Source: Heliopora coerulea
Taxonomy: Eukaryota; Cnidaria; Anthozoa; Scleralcyonacea; Helioporidae
Assembly (NCBI GenBank): GCA_030142905.1
Contig: JASJOG010000055.1
Coordinates: 169,501 to 233,500 of the forward strand
DNA: 64,000 nt
Reading direction: 5' to 3'
The notes beneath the pieces were generated by a model. It did not search any database, was not told where the DNA came from, and worked only from the letters and a program-made list of their open reading frames with translations. The position numbers and the translations under genes are program-made. Shown here piece after piece: positions 10,394-20,941 of this stretch. The first letter of the stretch is position 1. Every line of letters starts with the position of its first letter.

Positions 10394-10921
10394 GTCTAAA
10401 ATGTGAGTGGTAAAGGATGTACTGCAATGTTATGAAATGTAAATTATGTAAAAGGCTGAAAAAAAAAGAGAAATGACAACATTTACTGAACGATGTATGG
10501 TGACTTGTTTTTAGAGAGACAATGGAAATTATAAAAGTACCCAAATACAAGTGAAACCAAACCAGTGTAAAGGAATGAATGGAGTAAGGTGTGATATGAG
10601 TTAAAACTTATGGAAAAAATTAACGTGTTATATAGCAAATGGAAACAGCCAAATGGGCTTAATATCAGAAAGAAAACTGAGAATTTAATAAGTCGCGGAT
10701 ACACTATACAATTAAGTTACCGTAAACAGAATAAAATTTATACTTAGATGGAGCACAATATCAATAACATACACTGAAAAAATACTAAGAGTTTATCAAG
10801 CAGTGATAATGACAGGTGAAAAGTAGAATAATCTACCACATACTCGTTTATATCACTGTAGTTTGAACTTTTGACACCGATACTTGTAAGTAGTTATGGA
10901 ATATTTGCTGAATAATTATTG
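10394..10921. other. AT-rich spacer, nothing recognised
   Basis: No coding pattern, RNA gene or repeat is visible. Short ORFs here are low-complexity (Ser/Phe/His-rich) chance frames. Confidence 0.4.
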
Positions 10922-11530
10922 AAGACAATGAAAACCGTGATATGCCTTCAATAATACTAAAATAGATGCTGAAATGTCTAAAATAATAGCGTGAGCTTGA
11001 ACTACCTTATATTTTGTTATTAGGGCAATAAGAAGCACTGACTGCAACAAGGAATGACAAACTCATCCGGTAGGAAATGAAGGGCAATGAACGCGGTTGT
11101 TTGGGAAAAATATTGATGTAAAAGTAATTCCTACAATTCCAAACACTACAAGAGTAGGAAAATGAATAGTAAAGTGTTTAAATTACTTACTATGATGGGA
11201 ATAACCTTCCAAGTAAATCATGAAATAGCGAGCGAAATCTTCAGTCGAATAAGACGTGCGATCTGCAATACAACAAAATAGGAAATATTGAAGAAGAAGC
11301 CGATTGGCACGAAGGACCAAAATGGCAGTTGAAGTCATGTCATAAAAGTTGTAGTTGTGAGATATTACATTCACCCATGATGACTAATATATTTTTCCTT
11401 GACTAATTTAAGTAATTATTTACTGAGTAATCTGTTCTTCCTCACCCAGATATTGTCAGTAACTAGAAGCGAAAACGAAACTGGCAAATAGGATTTGAAT
11501 TGTAAAGTGGGAAAGTGAGACCTATCAATG
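10922..11530. repeat. 0.6-kb block, copy 1 of a higher-order repeat
   Basis: The block matches 12737-13360 at an offset of about 1808-1813 bp (for example ccgtgatatg at 10932 and 12750, ggcaataagaagcac at 11024 and 12839). It is followed by an array of hairpin units. The minus-strand ORFs in the two copies resemble each other only because the DNA is repeated. Confidence 0.75.
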
Positions 11531-11539
11531 TAGAGGAAC

Positions 11540-12720
11540 ATACTATATATATGACTACACTGGTGTCACTTTAACGAATATTTTGGTATGTAGCAAGTCT
11601 CTCTACAATCTGTATTTCTATTTGAAATAGGGTAAATGTATCATAATATTCCCATTGTGTTATCAGTCGAAATAGAACAGATTTTACAATAGTTTTAGAA
11701 AAATATAGATTGTAGGGAGGCATATTATTTATGAACACATTCCTCCTAAAGAGAGGAGTCTAATGATATATAGTATGTCCTGGACTATCTATAATAATGT
11801 TGGAAATTGTGGAAATATGTGAAAATTTGGCCTTTCTCTCATGGGTCAATATACAACAGTTTTCAAAATATTTTAAGACAAATATACATTATACAGAGAC
11901 ATACTATATACCAATAGATTCCTCTCAGAGTGAAGAGTATAATGACATATACTATGTCTCTGGAGGATGTATAATTTAATTAAAAATTGTGAAAATTAGT
12001 CCTTTCTCTTATGGGTAAATTTACAACACTTTTCAAAATATATTAAGAGAAATATACATAGTACAGACACCTACAATATATCAATAGATTCCTCTCAGAA
12101 TGAGGAGTGTAATGAAATATAGTATGTCTCTGGAGGATGTATAATTTAATTAAAAATTGTGAAAATGTGACAAAATTATTCCTTTCTGTTATGGGTAAAT
12201 TTACAACACTTTTTAAAATATTTTAAAAGAAATATACATAGTACAATATACCAATAGATTCCTCTCAGAGTGAGGAGTCTAATGATATATAGTATGGCTG
12301 TGTGGGATAAACAGTTATGTAAGAAATTGTGAAAATATATGAAAATTAGGCCTTTCTCTTATGAGTCAATTTACAACACTTTTACAAAATATTTGAACAG
12401 AAATATACATTGTACACAGACATACTATATACCAATAGATTCCTCCCAGAGTAAAGAGTCTAATGATATATAGTATGTCTCTGTAGGATAAACATTCGTG
12501 TTAGAAATTGTGAAAATGAGTTAAAATTAGGCCTTTGTCTTATGGGTCAATGTACAATATTTTAAGTGAAATATACATAGTATAGAGACAAACTATATAC
12601 CAATAGGATTGTCTCAGAGTGAGGAGTGTAATGATATATAGTATGTCTCTGCAGGATAAACAATTAAGGTTAAAATAGTGGAAAAGTGTGAAAATTTGGC
12701 CTTTATCTTATGAGTGAATT
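11540..12720. repeat. array 1 of 175-bp hairpin-bearing tandem repeats
   Basis: About six units of 165-185 bp occur. Each has a near-palindrome whose outer arms are AGAGACATACTATATA and TATATAGTATGTCTCT and whose inner arms are GATTCCTC and GAGGAGTC around TCAGAGT. Clear units sit near 11720, 11893, 12062, 12240, 12416 and 12580. Between hairpins a conserved stretch (ttgtgaaaatgtg, ggcctttctctta, caacacttttcaaaatattt) repeats. No coding is seen. Confidence 0.85.
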
Positions 12721-12736
12721 TGAAATGTCTATATTT

Positions 12737-13360
12737 GACAAAATAAAAACCGTGATATGCGTTCAGCGATACTACAATAGATGCAAAAAGGTATAAAATA
12801 ATTGGGTCTGATTGAACTCCCTTTTAATTAGTTCTTAAGGCAATAAGAAGCACCGACACCGACGAGGAAAGATCAACTCCTCGGGTAGCAAGTCTATGGC
12901 AATACATGTGCTTGTTTGGAAAAGATATTTTCGTAAAAGTAAATCCTACAAATCCAACAATTACCACAGTAGGAAAATGAATAGTATAGTGTTTAAATAA
13001 CTTACTATGAGGCGAATAAACTTCCAAGTGAATGGAGAAATAGTGAGCAAACTCTGGAGTCAAATAACACGTGCGATCAGCAAGATAGTGAAATCGGAAA
13101 GACCGAAGAAGAAGCCACTGGGGGCGAAGGAACAAAATGGCGGTCGTAGTGAAGTAATAAAAGTTGTTGTAGTGAGATATTACATTGACCCATGATGACT
13201 AATATATTTTTCCTTAAGTTATTTAAGTAATAATTGACTGAGAAACCTGTTCTTCCTCACAAAAATATTTTCACTTAGTAAAAGTCAAAAGTAAACTGTC
13301 AAGTAGGATTTGAATTGTAAAGTGGAAAAGTGATGGCTATGAAACTAGAGGAACTTACTA
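12737..13360. repeat. 0.6-kb block, copy 2 of the higher-order repeat
   Basis: Second copy of the 10922-11530 block, diverged by scattered substitutions and small indels. It is followed by hairpin array 2. The pair defines a higher-order period near 1.81 kb. Confidence 0.75.
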
Positions 13361-13364
13361 TATA

Positions 13365-15290
13365 TATATCTCTACAGTGGTGTAAGTTAAAGAAATATTT
13401 AGCTACATAACATATCTCTCTACAATATGTATTTCTCATAGAAATTGGGAAAATGTATGATAATATTCCCATAGTTTTATGAGTCTAAATAGAAAAGTTT
13501 TAACAAATAGTTTTAGACAAAAATACATTGTACAGAGACATACTATATACCAATAGATTTCTCCGAGAGTGAGGAGTCTAATGATATATAGTATTTCTCT
13601 GTAGGATAAACAATCATGTTAGAAATTGTGGAAATGTGTGAAAATTAGGCCTTTATCTTATTGGTCAATCTAGAACACTTTTAAAAATATTTAAAGAGAA
13701 ATATACATTATACAGAGACATACTATATACCATTTGATTCCTCTGAGAGTGACGAGTCTCATGATATGTAGGATGTCTCTGGAGGATAAACAATTATGTT
13801 AGAAATTGTGAAAATAAGTCAAAATTTGGAATTTCTCTCATGGATCAATGTACAACACTTTTCAAAAAATTTTAACAGAAATATAAATAGTACAGAGACA
13901 TACTATATACCAATAGACTCCTGTCAGAGTGACGAGTCTCATGATATATAGTATGTCTCTATTGGATAGACAATTATGTTAGAAATTGTGAAAATTAGTG
14001 AAAATTTGGCATTTCTCTTATTGGTCAATGTACAATACTTTTCAAAATATTTTACGAAAAATATACATTAAATAGAGAAATGGTATGTACCAAAAGACTA
14101 GTGTGAGTGAGAGGAGTCTAATAATATATAGTATGTCTCTGTAGGATGTAAAATTCGGTTACAAATTGTGGAAATGTATGATAATGTAACCTTCCCCATA
14201 ATCGCCATTTTGTAATGGATCAAAACAACACTGTTATAACAAAAATGTAAGCCAGCTATACATCTTGAAGAAACATGCAATGTATGAAAAAATTCGTCAG
14301 ACTTAGACGATTCTTTTGGGACAAGCATGTCTGTGTAGGTGGAATATTTCGCTCACAAATTGAGTCAATGTATGATAAGGGTGCATTTTGGGATAATGGC
14401 TTTCTTTGTCCTTGATGACACCACAAAACTTTTCACAAACTATTAAGCGAAGTATATGTCCTACAGAAACATGCTATGTATTAAACGATTCGTCTCACTT
14501 AGACAAATCAGATGGTAGAAAGCATGTATGTATATGGAGGATATTTCGCTTACAAATTGCAACAAGATATGATAAGGTAGCCTTTTCTGAAAATTGCCTT
14601 CTTTGTCCTGGATGAAAACACCACACTTTTTACAATGTTTTAAGCGAAGTTTAGGTCGTACAGAAACATGGTATATAGGAAACGGTTTATCTGATTTAGA
14701 GGACTCTTTTGATACAAAGAATGTCTCTGTACGTGGAATATTTCGCTTACAAATTGCAAGAATATTATATAAGGTTGGCTTTGCAGATAATGGCCTTCTT
14801 TCCCTGGGAGAAAACACCACAGTTTTCACTACAGTTGGTCAGAAGTATACGTGACACAGAAACATGCTATATACTAAATGATTCATCTAACTTAGACAAA
14901 ACTCTTGGTACAATGCATGTCTCAGTACAGGGGATATTTCGCTTACAAATTAAGACAAAATATAATAACCACAGGTTTCACTAACTTTTAAGCAAAGTAT
15001 ACGACCTACAGAAAGATACGATATAGGAAACAATTTGTCTGACTTACACCAATGTTTTCATATAAACCATGCCTCTGTAGGTGAAACAGTTCGCTTACAA
15101 ATTCGGACAATGCATGACAAGGCTGCATTTTGCGATAACGCTGTTGTTGTGAAGCATCAAAACAGAACACTATTCACAAAATTTTATGCAAAATATACTT
15201 TGTATTGAGATATCCTTAGTACCAAACGATTCGCCTAAGCGTGTTGAATCGTTTGGTACATAGCATGTTTGCGTACAACGTATGGTTCGC
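13365..15290. repeat. array 2 of hairpin-bearing tandem repeats, grading into a diverged variant
   Basis: Units near 13531, 13712, 13892 and 14071 match array 1. From about 14200 the units change to a related 190-200-bp type with CAGAAACATGCTATGTA and GATTCGTC...GACGATTC arms and a TATTTCGCTTACAAATT box. The last unit (15219-15257) has a perfect 13-bp stem, TACCAAACGATTC / GAATCGTTTGGTA. Two satellite subfamilies therefore adjoin in one array. Confidence 0.8.
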
Positions 15291-15602
15291 TTGAAAAAAA
15301 GTCAAAACAAACAGGAAATTTAAAGATAGCCACCATAGAGTAATTACTAGTAAATTTCGATCTTCAACTTCAAATATCTCCAAATCTGCTGGTTGCAATT
15401 TTATAATATTTGCACAGGATGTTCTCCTCAAAGTGTTTTATCAAATACATGCATGAAAAGAGGGGGATAAAAAAAGTCAGAAAAGTTACTATCACATTGA
15501 GACATAATATGTCATAATGTGTTGACTAGTAAAGTTACAGTTAGCCATAATTTTAAAATCTTTAATCCAAGTTAATGATAAACCCTAATGGTAAATATGT
15601 AA
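15291..15602. other. spacer between satellite and 28S rDNA
   Basis: No gene is visible. At 15476-15489 it holds the 14-mer GTCAGAAAAGTTAC, identical to the 28S rRNA segment just upstream of the break at 24039. The spacer ends at ATAACTGGC, where the 28S 3' tail starts. Confidence 0.5.
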
Positions 15603-15640
15603 TAACTGGCTTGTGGCAGCCAAGCGTTCATAGTGACGTT

Positions 15641-15678
<38 letters not shown>

Positions 15679-15720
15679 CAAAGCAGAATTCGCCAAGCGT
15701 CGGATTGTTCACCCGCCAAT

Positions 15721-15761
<41 letters not shown>

Positions 15762-16165
15762 ATTTTACCCTACTGTTGAAGTGTTGTTGCAATAGTAATT
15801 CTGCTCAGTACGAGAGGAACCGCAGATTCAGACAATTGGCATTTGCACTTGGCTGAAAAGCCAATGGTGCGAAGCTACCATCTGTTGGATTAAGACTGAA
15901 CGCCTCTAAGTTCGAATCCATGCTAGAAAGCAACAATTCATTCCTCTGAACAATCTTAGGCAAACAAGAATAGAAGCTTCGGCTTCCTGTGTCACAATAT
16001 GCTAAGGAGCAGACTATGCTCTAAAGCACTACCTTGACCAAAATCTAAATTTTCCAGAGCTAAATCCTTTGCAGATGACTTAAATTAGAATGGGGTATTG
16101 TAAGCAGTAGAGTAGCCTTGTTGCTATGATCTGCTGAGACTAAGCCCTTCTTCTAAGACTTGTGC
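15602..16165 (+). rRNA. 28S rRNA, 3' terminal part of an upstream rDNA unit
   Basis: The sequence begins in the conserved ATAACTGGCTTGTGGCAGCC segment and includes the sarcin-ricin loop AGTACGAGAGGAACC (15818-15832) and the conserved 3' end (GTAGAGTAGCCTTGTTGCTA). Everything 5' of ATAACTGGC is missing. A few CpG sites are changed (GCGAAGC reads GCAAAGC near 15680), but this tail is better preserved than the second unit. The 3' end near 16165 is an estimate. Confidence 0.92.
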
Positions 16166-17033
16166 CTTTTTATTGTTTTTTTTTTAACAAGCATAATCAC
16201 ATCCTCTGTAATGGTTGGGCCGTGGTTTTTCTTGCAAAGTGGCACGCACCTGAAGCCATCGCCAGCTGACTGTTGGGAAAAGCTGTAGCAGGAAACAAAC
16301 TGCGGGGATCAGGGAAAAAAGCAAGACGATAAAACATGATGGTGATATTTTGACTTGATAGCGAAAAGCAGGCTTTCCGACCTCGAATGAACAAGTTGCT
16401 CCCTCTTGGAATTCATCTCCTGTTTTTCGGTAAGGCAACTGAAGGTTGGGATCATGTCCACTGTATACATGTTGATGATATTCTGACACTGTGGAAATCA
16501 ACTGAAAAATTTTGTTGACTAGAGTGGGACTTGGAGTTGCGCCTTTGGGATACCGGTCGGCCACTGTACATGTTGAGCTATCTAGTCCACAGGAATTGGA
16601 GGCGAGGTTTATCCAGTGCGTTTGAGAAAGTTAGCATTGATCATATTGTGTTTTAAGTTTCTCAAGTTGCCCGAGATATCCGTGGTAGCAGCAAGTGGTG
16701 TTGGGGTAGTGTTAGGGTGGCACAAATTCTCGGAGGATGTTTTGGACTTGTTAAAAATTAACCATCTCCTTGTCAATTATTACAATGGAAAAATTTAGGC
16801 TAGTAATCGTAGCAGACTGTGTTGCTGAGTGCTGAGTGAGCAGCTGATGGTTTCTGGGTTGGTGAAGTTGCACCCATTGAAGTGAGTGTGTTTGCTAGTG
16901 CTATGATGTACTAAGCCATCATTTTTGCTTCAACATGCAGCTTGATCAAGTCCAAGCCTGTCCCAATGGGTGCAGTAGCAAGGCCGTGATGCCTTGGCCG
17001 CACAGGCCTCTCCTCGGTTTTCATAGTAAGTGG
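16166..17033 (+). other. rDNA intergenic spacer, proximal part
   Basis: It follows the 28S 3' end and starts with a T-run (16178-16187) that could be a Pol I termination region. No ORF with coding character and no subrepeats are evident. The end is set by the target duplication of the hAT-type element. Confidence 0.6.
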
Positions 17034-18102
17034 TAGTGGTGCACCGATATGAAAATTTACCGATATTCCGATAACCGATATTTTAAAACCAATATTAGCC
17101 GATACCGATAGCCAATACCGATATTCTGCCCTATACAGTACTGTATCAAAATATAAAAGTTAATTGCTTAATTATAAAGATTGCAAAAAGTAGAAGTCAT
17201 ATTTTATTAAATCACTATACAATATCACTAAAAACACCTATTACAATACCACTACAGGTGTATATGGCACTGTCATATATCTAATATGTGTTGAACTTGC
17301 TATATAATAAATACACATGTTACATTTATGTCAGTAACAGACAAAACTGATTATCAGTGAATATTGCTTAGCAAAGTGACAAGATTGTCATTTTTTTGTC
17401 TACAAAAGTGCACAGTTTCTTGCTTGACCCCCTGAGGGGGCAATTTGCAAGCGGGCTATATTTTATTTTGTTTTGAAAGCAAAAGTTATGCTTAGTAATC
17501 ACTAATCAGAGAAGGGTTAGTCCTGAGACAACGAAAATGTTTCAGAGCCAAGATTCAATACTAATAATATGAAATGAATATAAAATGTTTATTTTATTTG
17601 AAATATCATTACGATTTTGCCCAATTTTTACCTATTTTCAGGCAATAAAGAGGGCTGCATTCCCTAGCTTTGTATTTTCTTTCACATTTCCTTTAGTTTT
17701 GTGAAATTTCCTTCAAATTTCATTCAACATTTATTTTCCTTCAAATTTCCTTTATTTTGTCAAAATTTCTTTAAAAAGATAAAATTTCCTTCAAAGTGGA
17801 AGCGCTGTTTACAACAACAGCGCCAAACTTCCGCTTCGGTAAATGTCATACTGTCTCATTATCAAGACAACGATGAACATGAATGTGGTTTTTGAATGTT
17901 GTGTTTGTTGTAAAGGCAAAAAACAAGGTTGGAAATGTTATTTTCGGTAATCTAGCCGCAAAAAGGTTTTTACACTGCTCGGATAATACGCAGAGATATG
18001 AAAGCGATAATATCGGCAGTAAAAATACCGATACCGATATTGACATTTTAGGGCCGATATGCCGATATCCGATAGGCCAATATGAATATCGGTGCACCAC
18101 TA
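17034..18102. mobile_element. non-autonomous hAT-type DNA transposon in the rDNA spacer
   Basis: The 1069-bp element starts TAGTGGTGCACCGATAT and ends with its exact inverse (17-bp perfect terminal inverted repeats). It is flanked by the 8-bp direct repeat GTAAGTGG at 17026-17033 and 18103-18110. An 8-bp target duplication and TAGTG-like ends are the hAT signature. Subterminal regions carry many CCGATA / TATCGG repeats on both sides. There is no transposase ORF, so it must be mobilised in trans. Confidence 0.9.
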
Positions 18103-18555
18103 GTAAGTGGTCTGCTCGACTGTGTTTGGAGAGGGGTGGTTCACTTGTTATTCGTTCCACAGTCCTTTTCCTTGCCATTTAGTCGATTTTTGGCTGGTGT
18201 GCACAAAGTATCGGTTGCAGTTCTGCATCTGAAAGTGTTGCGAATGTTGTATGACTGTTCCTTGAACAACATTTAATCATGAGCATTTTGAAGCTATACG
18301 CTTACCATTCAGGCAGAGGTAGGTGACCGGGCCATTTGCTGTGCAGTGGCTTTCCTTGGTCACCTAGGTCTTACCAAGAGGAATGTCTAAAGACGTGGCA
18401 AAGAGAGGCATGCCGTGCCAGTCGGTCGCTGCTGGACCAGTCGCCGGCGCACGGTCATGTAAGAGGAAACTGCGTCTTTTCCTTTAAAAAGCTCAGCTGG
18501 TCGTCCAAAAGTACGAGAGGCACTTCGCAGCCTTTCTGCTCGTTTGTTCGACAGT
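18103..18555 (+). other. rDNA spacer and 5' external transcribed spacer
   Basis: This moderately GC-rich region precedes the 18S start. It presumably includes the Pol I promoter and ETS, but I cannot place the transcription start. Confidence 0.5.
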
Positions 18556-20286
18556 TAATTGGTTGATCCTGCCAGTAACATATGCTTGTCTCAAAGATTA
18601 AGCCATGCATGTCTAAGTATAAGCACTTGTACTGTGAAACTGCAAATGGCTCATTAAATCAGTTATCACTTATTTGATTGTACCCTTACTACTTGGATAA
18701 CCTTAGTAATTCTAGAGCTAATACATGCGAAAAGTCCCGACTTCTGGAAGGGAAGTATTTATTAGATTAAAAACCAATGCGGGTTCATGCCCGGATTTTT
18801 GGTGATTCATAACTTTTCAAATCGCATGGCCTTACGTGCCGGTGATGTTTCATTCAAATTTCTGCCCTATCAACTGTCAATGGTAAGGTAGTGGCTTACC
18901 ATGGTTGCAATAGGTGACGGAGAATTAAGGTTCGATTACGGAGGGGGAGCCCAAGAAACGGCTACCACATCCATGGAAGGCACCAGGCATGCAAATTACC
19001 CAATCCTGACACAGGGAGGTAGTGACAAAAAATAACAATACAGGGCTTTTCGAGTCTTGTAATTGGAATGAGTACAATTTAAATCTCTTAACGAGGAACA
19101 ATTGGAGGGCAAGTCTGGTGCCACCTGCCTCGGTAATTCCAGCTCCAATACCATATACAGTTGCAGTTAAATACTGTTGCAGTTAAATACCGTTGCAGTT
19201 GGTCAGCCACAAGGTATGTTACTGGCCATGCTGTTCTTCTTTGCCAAGACTATGTGTTCTCTTAATTGAGAGTGGGTAGGATTTGCGACGTTTACTTTGA
19301 AAAAATTAGAGTGTTCAAAGCAGGCTTGTGCTTGAATACATAAGCATGGAATAATGGAATAGGACTTTGGTTCTATTTTGTTGGTTTCTAGAACCAAAGT
19401 AATGTTTAATAGGGACAGTTGGGGGCATTCGTATTTCGTTGTCAGAGGTGAAATTCTTGGATTTACGAAAGATGAACTAATGTGAAAGCATTTGCCAAGA
19501 ATGTTTTCATTAATCAAGAACAAAAGTTAGAGGATCGAAGACGATCAGATACTGTCCTAGTTCTAACCATAAACGATGCCGACTAGGGATCAGCGGGTGT
19601 TATTGTATGACCCCGTTGGCACCTTATGAAAAACCAAAGTTTTTGGGTTTTAGGGGAAGTATGGTTGCAAAGCTGAAACTTAAAGGAATTGATGGAAGGG
19701 CACCACCAGGAGTGGAGCCTGCGGCTTAATTTGACTCAACACAGGAAAACTCACCAGGTCCAGACGTAGTAAGGATTGACAGATTGAGAGCTCTTTCTTG
19801 ATTCTATGGGTGGTGGTGCATGGCCGTTCTTATTTGGTGGAGTGATTTGTCTGGTTAATTCTGTTAACGTACGAGACCTTGACCTGCTAAATAGTCAGGC
19901 AATTCGTGAATCGTCCTCGACTTCTTAGAGGGACTGTTGGTGTTCAACCAAAGTCAGGAAGGCAATAACAGGTCTGTGATGCCCTTAGATGTCCTGGGCC
20001 GCACACGTGCTACACTGACAATTGCAGCGAGTCCATCCTTCACCGAATGGTGTGGGTAATCTTGTGAATCATCGTTGTGCTGGGGATAGATCATTGTAAT
20101 TTTTGATCTTGAACAAGGAATTCCTAGTAAGCGCAAGTCATCAGCTTGCGTTGATTACGTCCCTGCCCTTTGTACACACCGTCCGTAGCTACTGCCGATT
20201 GAATGGTTTAGTGAGGCCTCCGGATTGGCACTGTGGGATTTGCGAGACTCTTACGGAGGCCAAGAAGTTGGTCAAACTTGATCATT

Positions 20287-20330
<44 letters not shown>

Positions 20331-20345
20331 AGGAAGGATCATCAC
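18556..20345 (+). rRNA. 18S rRNA, decayed copy
   Basis: Near full length (about 1790 nt), from TTGGTTGATCCTGCCAGT to GTAGGTGAACCTGAGGAAGG. Many universally conserved positions are altered: the 530 loop reads GTGCCACCTGCCTCGG, the decoding-site strand reads ACACACCGTCCGTAGC, and GGAATTGATGGAAGG and CAACACAGGAAAA replace forms with CG. About 19150-19205 has a tandem GTTGCAGTTAAATAC duplication. Most changes are CG to TG or CA, as expected from methylated, silent rDNA. I conclude it is an rRNA pseudogene or silenced unit. Confidence 0.93.
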
Positions 20346-20552
20346 CGATCTTCATACAAAAAAAAGTGCGAGAATTACCTCGCTACTTACTCTGTGAACC
20401 TGTACGAGACCATGGGGGTCGAAGCCTGGCCTTCGTCAAATAGGTGGATGTTTTGTGCATTGCCTGTCCCCCCATTTGTTTTTGCTTTCTTATCTCCTGC
20501 ACGTACTGTTTTTGTTGTTTTGACTTTGTCAGAATGTCGAAAATCAGAAGAC
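20346..20552 (+). other. ITS1
   Basis: Spacer between the 18S 3' end and the 5.8S start, about 207 bp. No coding. Confidence 0.75.
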
Positions 20553-20709
20553 ATTCTTTTAATGGTAGATCTCTAGGCTTGTGCATCGATAAAGAATGCA
20601 GCCAGCTGCAATAAGTAGTGTGAATTGCAGAATTCAGTGAATCATCGAATCTTTGAATACAAATGGTGCTCTTGCTCTACCAGGAGCATGTCTGTCTGAG
20701 TGTTGGTTT
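20553..20709 (+). rRNA. 5.8S rRNA, decayed copy
   Basis: It is recognised from GTGCATCGAT, AGAATGCAGC, GTGAATTGCAGAATTCAGTG and ATCATCGAATCTTTGAATACA, and ends near GTCTGTCTGAGTGT. The near-universal AACGCA boxes read AATGCA and AATACA, again CG changed to TG or CA. Length is about 157 nt, as usual; ends are estimated. Confidence 0.88.
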
Positions 20710-20874
20710 CAAAAGCAAAAAAATCGTGCTTGTTTCGCGTGGCGTTGAGACTTCACGGCCTCGCGGCCGTGTTTCTCGAAATACAGCGAGAATCGAAAGT
20801 CACAAGAGATTCACAAAGCCAAAATATTTTACGACTTTGTGCTCGCTGCCGACCTCACCACTTCCCACCCTGTT
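20710..20874 (+). other. ITS2
   Basis: About 165 bp between 5.8S and 28S. It contains a small palindrome CACGGCCTCGCGGCCGTG (20754-20771). Confidence 0.7.
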
Positions 20875-20905
20875 GCTCTCCGTCAACTTCAGATCAGGTA
20901 AGATT

Positions 20906-20941
<36 letters not shown>

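Noticed and set aside
11183..13135. Similar minus-strand ORFs at 11183-11374 and 12824-13135 as a gene family
   Set aside because: They lie in the two copies of the 0.6-kb repeat block and have no codon-like conservation; the similarity is that of the DNA repeat.
8770..15602. A Helitron inserted between A and T of the 28S site
   Set aside because: The break does fall between A and T, but the flanks lack the TC start and CTRR end with hairpin expected of Helitrons.
16184..16564. 126-aa ORF in the rDNA spacer
   Set aside because: Low-complexity chance frame overlapping another frame on the same strand; nothing in it resembles a known domain.
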